Position numbers and translations under genes: made by a program. From the NCBI GenBank assembly GCA_932521025.1, contig OW051468.1, positions 4,712,064 to 4,776,063 of the forward strand: 64,000 nucleotides of DNA, read 5' to 3'. The notes beneath the pieces are model-generated. The model ran no database searches, was not told where the DNA came from, and was given only the letters and a program-made list of their open reading frames with translations. This document shows positions 50,750-61,415 of this stretch, piece after piece. The first letter of the stretch is position 1. The number at the start of each line of letters is the position of its first letter. Source of the stretch: Oscheius onirici (Eukaryota; Nematoda; Chromadorea; Rhabditida; Rhabditidae).

Positions 50750-53700
50750 ATGGAAGCGAAACGTCGTCGACTTGAGGGTCCATCCGGATCAGGCAGTCAG
50801 AGCAAAACGGTCAAAGTGACTAAGTTGATGCTAACAAGTGAGAATGAGAAAAAGAGACTGGATGCTGTCCAGGAACTGAAGAAACAAATCACGAATAAGG
50901 CAGCTGTGAAGACTTTTATGAATCAGAAAGATCCAGAACAACTATTTAAAACTGTAGTTGACATGTTTGTCAAGAAGACGACAGAGTTTATGGAATCCGG
51001 GTCAGTTCTTTAGTCAATTGAAAACGACTTCCTTTCAGGCAGGCTTTTCCGTCCGAACTGAAGTTTCTTATCGGAATCCTGGCCAATTGCTGTTTCTATA
51101 CTACTGAGGCATGTCTCGAGATGAAACAGAACCATGTGAGGTTCAATGCTCTAGCCGGTATGATTATTTTTCTTCTCTCAACCCTCTTTTCAGTCAAAAT
51201 AGCAGACTCTCCACTGACTCCGACCGATTGCAAGTACTCTCTGATGAGACTTATCGGGAATATGTGTGCTCATAAGGTGTGTCTCAATTTTTACGTGAAA
51301 ATTGGAGATTTTAGGAAGCAGCTCTGTCCATCTCGACCAGTTCACCGCTTCTGGAACAGATAGTCAAGCAGCTCGAATCCGATCACGGCTTGACAGTCTC
51401 TCAGGCAATGAGATGTGTCGCCATGCTGTCCAATGCTTCCCTTTGGAGGGTGAGTATTAAACGTTTCGCATGAGTTTTTTCTTCGCTGATCCCGATTAAT
51501 TCTTTTCTTTCGATTCTCCTCTCTTCCGCAGAATGCTAACAAAACATGCTTTGTTGTTGTTTTCGACAAAAGTGCACACGCGCACTACGACAGATTTATT
51601 GACCAAGATAAAGGGAAAAAACTACAAGTCGGAAAAGATCAGTGTTTTAGCCCAGAGTTCCCAAAAAGTAGAAAGTTTAAACCGGTATCCTTTGCGCTCA
51701 CTGGGAGGAAGCGGTCCACCGAGAAAAGTTATTAATAGAGGGACTATGTACAGTAGCTACAGTCAGTTCAGAACAGAAGAAGTAGTCTAGTTGTTTTTTC
51801 TTGGCTGAAAGACTTGGTTGGTCGAGCGTACGTGAGACGAATTGTTTTGAGTATCGCGTTGCTGATGAGTTGGTATAACCCTTTCATGAGCCTTCTTCAC
51901 TGCAGCAGTCGGATAGCTGTGTTCCATCTGGAAAGAAGTCTCTTTGTTCCGGACATTGTTCTCTTTTGGTTAGAACACCCCGAAAACCGTTAGAAGGGGA
52001 AGAAAACTAGCCACTAATTCACTCAAAGAGAATGTAGCGGTAGTTACCTCTTTTACCTGAGCCATCAGAGTCGTGTCGCGTTCAATCTGAGCCAAGGCGT
52101 CCTCTCCAGAACTCTCGCTCGATGCCCTATCATTGTTCTCCGAGGTTCGTCGTTCCTTCTTGTTGATGACTCGACGACCTCCGACTCTCTCAGCCGCAGC
52201 ATGTCCAGCTTTCATTTCCTGTTCTTGCTCCATTTCTAGATCGAACACAATCTGAAAAGTCCTTTGTTTGACTAGTTAGCTAGCGGGAGAGAGAAGGTAG
52301 CAGATGTTGGTTGAGAATCGGAGCGGCAGATGGTCAAAGGCAGCTGTGTTCATACAGTTCAACGGAGAGAGAGAGGGATTCGGGGCAATCCCTCCAGCTT
52401 TTACGGGGAATACAAAACGTGTGAGACCAGCTGATGTTTACGAGTAGCGCTCACTTCGAGCGAGACGACGGGAGAGCGGAGGACGCAGAGGGAGCTGTGG
52501 TCACATGAACGACACAAACACGGTCGAACAAGACACGGCGTTCCGACTGTGGCAGAAAGGGCTTTGGCAGCTGGCTGTTTGTTACGAGTCTTATCGGAGG
52601 GGAGGCGTCAGCTTTGTTTACCGGGCAAAACAGTTTTCGCGAGAGATAGCGGTACTGAATCAGAGACTACGAGACCGTAGATTGAAAAAATAGAATTTTA
52701 TATTCCTAACTAATACCCAGTTTTCAGCCAGTGCTTCAAGCAAACGTCGCCTTCAATCTCGGAAAACTCATCGCTGCCAAAAGTGGAAAGGTTGTGGATG
52801 ATGCAGTTAGTCTTCTTCTACTTCTAAGTCGAAGAAATGCCCACGAAGTCGGAATCCAATTGACTGGCAGGTATGTTACGGAAAAAAGAAAAAGTGCCGA
52901 GCTGAGCGCTGATCGAGAGTCTCTCACTGCCTATAAAAGGGGCAGGCAGCATGTGACCGGGCGGGATTCGATAGCGACAGAAAAAAGGCAAACGTGAGCA
53001 TTTATGATGAAAGGGGGATATTGACAGGTGAATTGTTTTCGAAAGAGAGGGTGAGAGAGACGTTGATTCCAGAGGAAAATAGTGGAGAATGAGGAGGAAT
53101 AACAAGGTCGGAAAGGGTCGGGCGACCTTCGTATTTGAAATGAGTAAACAAGTTATCCGCCCAAAAATTGGATTCAAAAACGTTGATGTCTAGACTGGGA
53201 AAGACGAATTGAAACTCTTTTTGACCGACTTGCTCTTTTACTCAATCTTGGTAATGAGGCAATCGTCGATCACTAAAGATTTATGCCTTCTGAATCTTGC
53301 GAAACTCAGCGCAACTGATCTATAAATTTGCACAAACAGAAACAGAACAGTCACAAATTGAATTTCGGGCTGATCTTTCCTCTTTTTTCTTGCAAAAGCC
53401 ATTGGAGGTCATCCGCCCAAAAGAATACTTGATGAAAATAATTTCAGCGACTGTGTGGAGAAGCTGCTCGAGTTGTTTTTCCAAGGCAACGAGACTGTCC
53501 AGCAACTTGTTGTTCGTCTTTGTGGAGCCTCTCCCGACGTGAGAGACAAGTGCGTTTGTTTGTTGCCACGCCGTTTGTTTTGACAGTTTTTATCAGTTTG
53601 TTATCAAAGTACTCTTTCAGATTCGGGGAAAAGGGTACGATTCAGAAGATCACGGACAATGAGGAACATCATACTCAAGAATGTTGTAATTTGCTCTCGA

Positions 53701-55764
53701 CTTTCTCCCAGGATGCCTGGGGAAGAGCCACCTTGAGGACTTCTGGAGCTCTGGATGTGCTTCTGAACCGTCTCTGCAAGGAATGTCCTCTCTCGGAGAA
53801 GATGAATCTGATCCGATCCCTTAAGCACTTTATTCACGATACGGCAGGCATAGCTCACATGGCAGCCAGTCGTCAGTTTGTGGACATGGTCGTGAAGGAT
53901 GTCAAAGAGTTTGTGCAGGAGAACGGTTCTGTTTGTAAGGTTGATTGTCTCGAAATGCTCAGAAAACTCTACCTGTTCAGCCAACAGTCCCAGATTACGA
54001 TGACTTTTATCGTCCGGACAGTCCTCTCCTAATGGAAATCGAGACGAGTATGAAAGAAGAAACCAGTCGTAGAGATCAGCCCGAACTTCTTCATAAGGAC
54101 TTTTTCTCTCTTTGGGGATACAGTGCCTCGTCTCCGACTCGTTCTATGAGTTCCGGAAACTTGAGTCCTTATTCCAGTGGATCACCAGTCTGGACGACAA
54201 GTCCCGAAAGTGCTAGTCGAGTCTCTATGGTCGGGAGTTATCAGAAGAGTGAACAGCAACTGTATCCCGAGGATGGTAACAATTCGGCTTCAGATTACAG
54301 ATGCCGACGAGCTGTGAGTCATTTTGAACATTCTTCTAATACAGATTTTAGATTGTGGACAGTGGGCTGTGGTTGATCTGTCAACAGACCCAGGAGGACT
54401 GTAATCTTCCACGGCTCATCAGAGTCGACCTGATCGACGCCATTCTAGACTACTTGTCCATGATTGCTCGCCCTGACTACCGGGTGTCCCGTGCCCTTCG
54501 TCGACTGGCTGAATTCAGAGAAGGACTGGATAAGATGATCGAGATGGAGTTCCATACTCGCGTTTTGAACAAACTCTGTGATACGCCGTGTAGAATTTTA
54601 AGGTAGCTATTCGTTTAATTGGAAATCACATAATTCCAGGAACGCTCGTCGTTGTAACCGTTGCGAAAGGTGTGGAACTTTTGGAAGAGAGGTGCTCAAA
54701 GAATTTGCGAGTCATGTTGATAGCGATTTCGGGAATTCTTACGTCTCGCGACTGATCGCCAGTCCAGACTTTGAGACCAGAGTCAAGGCAGCTATTGCGA
54801 AAGTGGCTCTGATCAGGTTGGTTCATCATAAAATTGATTAAAAAGGCTTTAGGAATCGGGGTCCTATGGATCGTCGTCTCTCAATCGGCCACAAGAATGC
54901 AATGGAAATTCTGGTCGACTCTTTGAAGGATTTGATCTCGAGAGAAAACTTTGAAGAGACGGTCGAACAGCCGACGTATCCCAACGGACCTCCCCTGTGT
55001 GCTCAAATCGTCGGAGCGCTGTCGACTCTAATTCCATTGTCCAAAATCAGAGAGATGTTCGACATCAATGCAATGTTTGTGCGATCTGAACTGGTCGAGT
55101 GCAAGATCTCTCCAGAACATCCGGAGAATCTGAACGACTTTCTCAAGTTTGAGGAACACGACGGAAAATGTCTCGCTTATATTAGTCTGAAGGATGCTTG
55201 TGAGAACTCGGGATATTTTCAGGTTTTTACTTTTTCTTACAAGTGTCTAAAACTCGGTCCTTTCAGGGAATGTTCACAGCGAATCTTCTAGAGAAAACTT
55301 CGGGTCAACGAGTCTTCAAGTTTGATCGCGAGAAGGAAAACTGCTCGGCCGACGACTTTACCAGATTCCTTCATTGGCTGTCCGGCTGTCGAGACGAGTG
55401 TACTCGAGTCAAGACGATCAAGACCTGTCTGGCTATGATTGAACTCTCGGACCGATATCTCTGCCACTCTTTGAGTGATTGGGTCTGTGGACCTCATGGT
55501 CCAACTTCGAGACTCATCTCAGGAAACTCTCTTCAGCATCTCTTTCCCGCAGCTCTTTCCACAAACATGCATCCCAGGTAATGTTTCTTTAGAATTCCCT
55601 GCAAAACGGCTTTTAGATTTCTGTCAGCGTGTTTCGCTACTCTAATGCGATACGCAAATGCCGAAGACATCACGAATGTGATGCTGGTCATTCACAGAAT
55701 ACCGGTACTTCAAGAGACTTTCTTGACAAAATTACGCAGTTTTGTTACCGACTGTACACGATAA
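50750..55764 (+). CDS. Armadillo-repeat plus BTB protein, ARMC5-like
   Basis: Thirteen exons total 2730 nt (909 aa): 50750-51000, 51039-51157, 51194-51276, 51315-51449, 52728-52870, 53448-53549, 53621-53934, 53988-54313, 54352-54602, 54640-54816, 54853-55222, 55267-55577 and 55617-55764. The N-terminal half is a helical ARM/HEAT-type solenoid (LKFLIGILANCCFYT, SLMRLIGNMCAHKEAAL, VAFNLGKLIAAKSG, VVRLCGASPDVRDKFGE). A disordered Ser/Pro linker follows, then more helices with a CNRCERC block, and a C-terminal BTB-like domain (SGYFQGMFTANLLEKTSG...SDRYLCHSL). Order and length fit human ARMC5 (935 aa), a CUL3 substrate adaptor that targets RNA polymerase II for ubiquitination. Other ARM-BTB proteins are possible. 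The 1.28-kb intron 4 contains an antisense gene. Confidence 0.7.
51787..52233 (-). CDS. dap-1: Death-associated protein 1 (DAP1) homologue, nested antisense
   Basis: Exons 52233-52057 and 51927-51787 give 105 aa; human DAP1 has 102. Landmarks in order match DAP1: an N-terminal MKAGHAAAERVGGRRVI (compare the family's KAGHPPAVKAGGMRI), a charged middle, then YPTAAVKKAHERV (compare FPPAAAQVAHQK) and the end VFQPRKNN (compare IQQPRK). DAP1 is a small, disordered, proline-rich phosphoprotein; in mammals it is a TOR substrate that restrains autophagy. The gene lies wholly inside intron 4 of the ARMC5-like gene on the opposite strand. Confidence 0.85.
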
Positions 55765-55917
55765 ATTAGTTGTATTTCTTACTTTGGATGTTCTCGCGGC
55801 CCACTCGCTCTCGGAACGATCGACAGATTTTTTGCTTACAAGAATCTATTTTAAATGTGCGTGTCTGTTGCCTTATTGCGTAAAAAACAGCTTACAAAAC
55901 GAGGATTTATTTGTGTT

Positions 55918-57818
55918 TCAGAAAAGTTTTCGAGCAAAGACGAGGAAGATCAGGATTCCTCCGATCTCAACAAGTCCATTGATCATCCAGAGGGTCTTTT
56001 GCCCGTAGTAGGTGAAGACCGATCTGAAGAAGTATCAGTTGGGGGTTGAGGTCAAAGCTTACGTAGCATAGAGAGGTCCCAGCACGTAGATGAGATCCTC
56101 GAAGGCGACGAAAGCTCCTTGCAGAATGTTCTATAACTAGTTTATCTGTGAAAAAAGATTGAACCTGATCAACACGCTTCAAGACTCGACTGTAGATTGT
56201 ATCCAGAAAAATCTGAGCCATTGGAAGACCGATCCCTGTCTGAATAGCGGCCATTGCCAGAAAGAGCAAAGCGGATGACGACGAGGCAGTTGAACACCAG
56301 GAGTACTTGGTCTGGTCACAGCCAGGGCCAGTAGCATCTGAAAAACATAAACGGAGAGAAGGTCGACGTACTGTTGAAAGGAACAAGATGGTCGGAGATC
56401 AGAGGATAGGGATAGGTCAAGATGTACAGGGAGAGTGAGATCAATAGAGAGATTCCGAAGAAGAACAATGGGTCAGTTCTGAGAGTGTGAAGAATGAGGG
56501 GGAAAAGAATTACTTTTCACTAATTTTGGTGAACATGAAGAGACTACAGACGGCCAGAGCGAAGAAACCGACAATGCTTGAGGAGATTCCATTGGCGAAG
56601 GTGGCCTCTTCCCCCGTGTAGTTGAAGACTATCATTAGGATCGGACTTATCAGACTGAATCGATTAGAGGGACTTGGAGTTCGGAAAACTCACGCCATAA
56701 GAGTGACCACGGAAAGATTGGCCACGACTCGAAGGATCCAACAGAGTCCGACGAGAATCCAGTTGACATTGACCATGTGTAGAGAGAGAATCTTCTCGAC
56801 GAGAAGGAGTACGGAGAAACTGGGCTTTTCTATACAAAAACATATTTTATCGGCGTTGATACCTACCATTTGAGGGTGGAAGATCGTCGAGCTGGTAGGT
56901 GATGAGATAGATTGAGACAAAGTTGAGGAAGAGAGCCAGCCCGACGGGAGCCGAGTAGAGGTTGTAAAAGAATCCGAAGAAGAGTTCGATCCCCGGATAG
57001 CGAATCGAAGTGAAGAACAGTTGGAAGTCTGAAAGTTTCGAAATCGTCTTCTCGATCAGTTCTTTGTCTCTTCGTGCGCAAAAACCATATGTGTTCGCTG
57101 CGTAAACGGATCTCTTTGGAGCCGCCTGATAGATTTACGACCCCCATACGGTAGTTTCGCACCTGGTCCGATCACGACGGCCAGAGTCAGAGCAGCATGG
57201 ACAATCTTCATGGCCAGAGTCAGAGCAGCATGGACAATCTTCTCTTCGGCTCACGAGTATGATGTACACACGGAGAACGGTTAGAGCACCTTTGGAAAAT
57301 AAGTAAAACGAAAAAGAGGGACCAACTCGTAGCGATGTCAAAGATAAAATAACAGGATCCCATGAGGTGGCGTTTGTCGGATGGCCAGTGCTCTACGCTC
57401 AAATAGGCCAGGCAGGCGATCAGTGAAAGAACTCTTCCGAAGATCAAAGGAGCTCTGAGAGAAAATTAGCCAATAACAAGGTATTTCACCCGATCTTTTT
57501 GGTCCTATAGGCCCAGAAGGAAAAAATGATTGCAAAGACCGCATGTCCGGCTCGAGCCAAAGAACTGGCAGCTCCATAGAACTGGGCATCTGCTTTTTTG
57601 TCTATCTAGTCATGGTTTTCAGTCAATTTTCACTTTTACCTCTGCCAAATATGCATATTCCGAAACTCCGAGCATGGTATTCTCGACGGCTGTGGAGCAA
57701 GAAATGACACTAGCCAAGGCTATCGAAGACCATTGTGTTCGAATGGCAGGTGAATCTGAAGAGAAACTAGTGACAATAAGGAGGAAAACTAACCAAGGGG
57801 CAAAATGGGCTGCTGCAT
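55918..57818 (-). CDS. Major facilitator transporter, MFSD8/CLN7-like
   Basis: Ends at TGA 55918-55920; the likely start is the ATG at 57818 (MQQPILPLDSP), though the frame is open further upstream. The N-terminal ILPLD resembles an acidic dileucine lysosomal signal. Membrane segments include ALASVISCSTAVENTML, AGHAVFAIIFSFWAYR, APLIFGRVLSLIACLAYL, GALTVLRVYIIL, FNYTGEEATFANGI, the late loop with GCDQTKYSWC, and GIGLPMAQIFLDTIYSRVL; the end is LIFLVFARKLF. The order and loop wording follow MFSD8, a lysosomal MFS protein. Near 57.2 kb a 33-bp tandem duplication makes the splice structure ambiguous. Convergent with the ARMC5-like gene (154 bp apart). Confidence 0.65.
57179..57242. repeat. 33-bp-period tandem duplication in the MFSD8-like gene
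   Basis: A 31-nt unit (GGCCAGAGTCAGAGCAGC...ACAATCTTC) occurs at 57179-57209 and 57212-57242. On the minus strand, unspliced reading duplicates IVHAALTLA but is out of frame with the preceding GALTVLRVYII. Removing 49 nt between GTGAGC and ATGAAG as an intron restores a single copy and the frame. Confidence 0.85.
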
Positions 57819-58164
57819 TGGGAGAGCAGTGGCCGGAGGGGGCGGGGATGTCTCATCGAGAGAGGACAGTTTGCCGCGGAGCGCACGACTGTCTTTCACT
57901 AGAAACTTAGATACAGTTTCTGAGAGTTTACATAAACTTACAAACATGGATGAAATAGGTCGTAAGAACAAAATAGCCCCGTGGCCAGGTGATAATATAT
58001 TTGGGATCTTTCTTGTTGGAGACTTTTCAAAGGGACGAAGCTAGAGACAAACGTTAGCCTTCGTCACTGGAGGATGGCACATTTTAAGAAAAAAAAGGTT
58101 TATAAAGTTGTTATTTATAATCATTCGGGTAGACAGGCACGATAGACTTGAAACGATGCAAACA

Positions 58165-59685
58165 CTAAAGAGATCTCGAACGTACGATCACATACAGAGC
58201 AAGAGAGTGGACGAGGAAACTCATAATCGTTAGAGTAGTCCATGATGGGAATACCGGAGAAGGTCTGGAAACGACTGGAGGGATGATATCCGTATCGGTG
58301 CGATCCTTCATGAACTCTTCGATTTCTTTAACTGTACGGGGAAGCATCTCGTTCATGTTCTCGGTTCCGTCTTTCCAGACTTTTCTCTCCATCGTCTTCA
58401 ATCCTGACGCCGCCACTTTCCTTGCACTCGTCGATGACTTCCTTCACAAGATACTGAGCCTTCTTTAGATGTCTGTAGGCTGGTTCCAGAAACGAGTCAA
58501 TGAAATAGCAGCCGGGCTCGATGGTGATGTCCATACGCTCTTTGAGAGTACGAGTACAAAGAAGACTCTTCAGACCGGCTTCTTCGGGTCGCGGCTCACA
58601 GTCTCCCATGTATCCTCCGACGTCGTGAACATCGAGACCCAGAAGATGACCAAGTCCGTGAGGCATGAACAAGGCTCCAATGCGAGCAGAAACCTGAAAA
58701 CCGGATATCTTTTTGAAATGGAGAGAAAGGTAACCATTTCATCGACATCTCCCACAACGAGACCGACAACCTCTAAATGTTCCAGCAGCGTTTTCTCGGC
58801 GAGCAAATGCATCGACTTCCACGAAACTCCAGGCTTTGCGGCTTCAAAAACTCGTTTGTTAGCATTCAAAACAGCATTGTAAATAATCTTCTGCTTGTCA
58901 ATGAAGTTTCCATTGACAGGGAAGGACGAGGTTACATCGGATGCTAAATTATGTACTTTTTCGAAAAAAAAGAAAAAATAACCGTAACAGCAGTATTCCG
59001 GACCCATGTCGAAGAGACACATATCGCCGTCTTTGATGATCTTGCCGTTCGATTCGTTCGCATGACCGTAATGTAGAATCGCGCCATTTTGACCACTAGA
59101 TGCGATGCAAGTATATGCGAGATGACGACAGCCGCCGTGATAGTAAGAATAATGGCGGAACAGGCGAAAAATCCGAGCTTTGGCAAAACAAAGACCTACC
59201 TTTCCATTTGATACTCGTAATGACCAGGTTGAATGTGCTTCATCGCCGTCATATGAGCTTTGCAGGCAATTTTGCTGGCATAACGCATAACTTCCAGTTC
59301 GTAGTCCGTATCGAAAAAAAAGCAGTTCAGCCATTACTTAGTAAAGAAGAGCTTCATCAATGCTGACGAATATCTCTTTTCCAGGCAAGTCAGCCGGCTC
59401 GAGTACATTTCCACTGTCAGAGTTGTCTGCTCGAAGAAGATACAAATGAGTAGTTTTCCAAACGTTGAGCAGACTGCTGGAGATTGTGTCGGCTTTTTCA
59501 TGAAAGGTGGCTGCATCGACCACGTACTTCCTCTTAAACCAGTCCTCGTCGTTGATTTTGCCGTCCCAGACTGCATAGGAAGACGGGAGTCGAGGAGGAA
59601 AGAGCCACGAGTGACCGGAATCGACGTGAATAGCTCCGTAACACTCGCTCTCATGAACTCCGAATGTCCAGTATAAGTAGGACTC
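58165..59685 (-). pseudogene. pepd: Xaa-Pro dipeptidase (prolidase) pseudogene
   Basis: The minus strand follows prolidase from ESYLYWTFGVHESECYGAI (human residue about 66) to the C-terminus. Metal-site regions are recognisable: CLFDMGPEYCCYGSDVTSSFP, MPHGLGHLLGLDVHDVGGY, TIEPGCYF and GGVRIEDD. Lesions seen: the first 65 or so residues are not found; an in-frame TAA at 59338-59340; an 8-T run (plus 59314-59321) that needs one T fewer to continue into DTDYELEVMRY; a splice acceptor reading TTTTTCG instead of TTTTTCAG at 59165-59166; and a +1 shift at the A-run 58381-58384 before PRTVKEIEEF. A hydrophobic C-terminal tail follows. Prolidase hydrolyses Xaa-Pro dipeptides and needs two metal ions. 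With five independent defects and intact neighbours, a pseudogene is most likely. Confidence 0.75.
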
Positions 59686-60093
59686 CTGAAAGAGTTGTTA
59701 TCACAGAGAAATAAAAGAGAAATCCGACCTGTCCATGATCGGGACCATGATCGGGCTAGAACGAGCTTAGCGAAGTAGGTGGGTGGTCTAGCATAAAAGA
59801 GGAGAAGGAAACGATTCTGTTTTTTTTTGACATACAAAGTTAGCAATCCCCTTATCAAGACTAGAAGTGGATTCCCTTTCTTTTTCAGGTTGATAATTTG
59901 TCCAATTATCTTTTGGTTTCTTCCGCTACAACATTTCTGTCTGGGAGTTACCAAAACTGATCTATCCAAACAGGAGCAAAGTCCTCACAGTCAGTTTACT
60001 TCCAAACTGCTTAATTACCATTGTTAGAAATTATTTTTCAAAAACAAAACAGCTTTCATCGGATTTTCACAAATCTCCTCTTATTATTGTCAA

Positions 60094-60165
60094 CTAGGGC
60101 TTCAGACAGACACAGAAACAGACACACAGAGACGCGAGAGCATTTTGAAATGGATTTTGATCAGT
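60094..60165 (+). repeat. Dispersed repeat R2, copy C (3' end only)
   Basis: TAGGGCTTCAGACAGACACAG...GACGCGAGAGCATTTTGAAATGGATT matches the 3' end of copies A and B (AGAGCTTCAGACACACACACAGAGACGCGAGAGCAATTT). Only about 70 bp of the repeat is present. Confidence 0.7.
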
Positions 60166-60406
60166 TACATTTGATACAGTTGGCTTATATTAAGCAGGTT
60201 TCACATTGTGTCAGCACTTTGAACAAACGTCTACTGAACAGTCTAACCATTGATTCTCCAACAATAATTTTCTTACGTGTTATGTTTTGGCAACACTATC
60301 GCTTGAATTGAGACGCTTTACGGTCAATAGACCCGTTTCTTGCCAGCCGCACTTACTCGCTTTTGTAAGACAATAGTGCAGTCGCAACGGAACACTCTCC
60401 CTTCTA

Positions 60407-60849
60407 ATGGTAGGTTTTTCTAAATTTCAATCTAAACGGAATTTCAGTGGAGAGCAGTCGAGAAGCATGTTCTGACAGTCTTCTTTTACATGTGCGCTGC
60501 CATCACAGGCATGGCTCTGCTCATTGTCGACGATATTATCTTCGAGATTCGAAGATGTCGGGCCGATACAGAGAGGGATTTAGCTATTTTTAAAGTAGGG
60601 TTTTCTGTGAATGTGAAATCACAAACGTCTCAGTGGGAACGCAACCAGAGACCTTCCATGTTTCATTAGGGATATCTCAATCAAGTCAACTGAATTTTGC
60701 AGAGCTATGCCGATGACGCGTACTCGCTGATGACCGACCCCCATGCCATCTCAATGCGAAAAGAAGACTTTTTCGTCATGCTAGAACATATTTTCTGGAG
60801 GAACGGTTGTTGTGAAGCCCCGACTGCGTTTTATAATGAAACCATCTAA
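60407..60849 (+). CDS. Small single-pass membrane protein (98 aa)
   Basis: Coding exons 60407-60409 (ATG only), 60448-60594 and 60703-60849 join in frame with GT-AG introns. The product begins MWRAVEKHVLTVFFYMCAA, has one membrane segment (VFFYMCAAITGMALLIV) and then an acidic/basic region with HAISMRKEDFF and a CC pair near the end. No family is recognised. An alternative is that this is the first part of a longer gene that continues at 60919. Confidence 0.45.
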
Positions 60850-60918
60850 AACTCGTACTGTTTTTGCTATACCGGTGAGTAACGTTCTTGTCTGTGTGTG
60901 ACTTGTCTGGATAGTATC

Positions 60919-61387
60919 ACGTCCTGACCGATGTACTCTACGCCTTCCAGACAGGTCTTTCGCAAGTCTGACCTATCTGCTAAAAAAAGTATCGAATATT
61001 CGTTTCGCGCTGCCTCTCATAGCCCGTGCTTTTGCTACATAATTATTACAAGTTTCCTCGTAATCTTTTCTTCCTTTGAAAAAGTTTCCTTCAATCGCTT
61101 TTCTTGTAGGGAACCCTCGCAATATTTTGACATCAAATATGCTTCCAAACAGATCTTCCAAAGGACCTGTAAAGATTCCTCCAAAGGCTACTGCCCGTCC
61201 TATAAATGCTGAGAAATCGTCAGAAAGAGTCAGTATAAATCTGGGCAAGAAGCCGGATTGCTCGAAACCGACGCTGAGCGAGAAGATGTCCGAGAGGATC
61301 AGCATGAAGACACCCAATCCGAATGATTCCCTTCCTCCAGCGAGTACTACCAAATCCTATGCCTCCATCTATCCAAAACTGCAGTAA
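60919..61387 (+). CDS. Possible 3' exons of a membrane/tail gene (uncertain)
   Basis: A short exon YHVLTDVLYAFQT (about 60919-60957) can splice at a GT to the exon from 61122 (GNPRNILTSNMLPNRSSKGP...), a Ser/Pro/Lys-rich disordered tail ending IYPKLQ and TAA at 61385-61387. The frame linking it to the 60407 gene was not found. The minus strand is open over the same interval (61353-60973), so coding potential is ambiguous. Confidence 0.3.
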
Positions 61388-61415
61388 ATATGTTTATGTA
61401 CCCATACTGTTGTGA

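Noticed and set aside
52505..52693. 62-codon plus frame upstream of ARMC5-like exon 5
   Set aside because: Including it breaks the ARM-repeat frame; the joined exons 51449 to 52728 give an in-frame total without it.
57805..58044. Plus-strand frame starting MGCC (myristoylation-like)
   Set aside because: It lies antisense to the first exon of the MFSD8-like gene, which has a coherent sorting-signal and membrane start; no family or splice support for the plus frame.
60973..61353. 126-codon minus-strand frame (MVVLAGGRESFGLG...)
   Set aside because: Antisense to the Ser/Pro-rich plus exon; no domain, no start context, and hydrophobic content follows from complementing Lys/Glu-rich codons.
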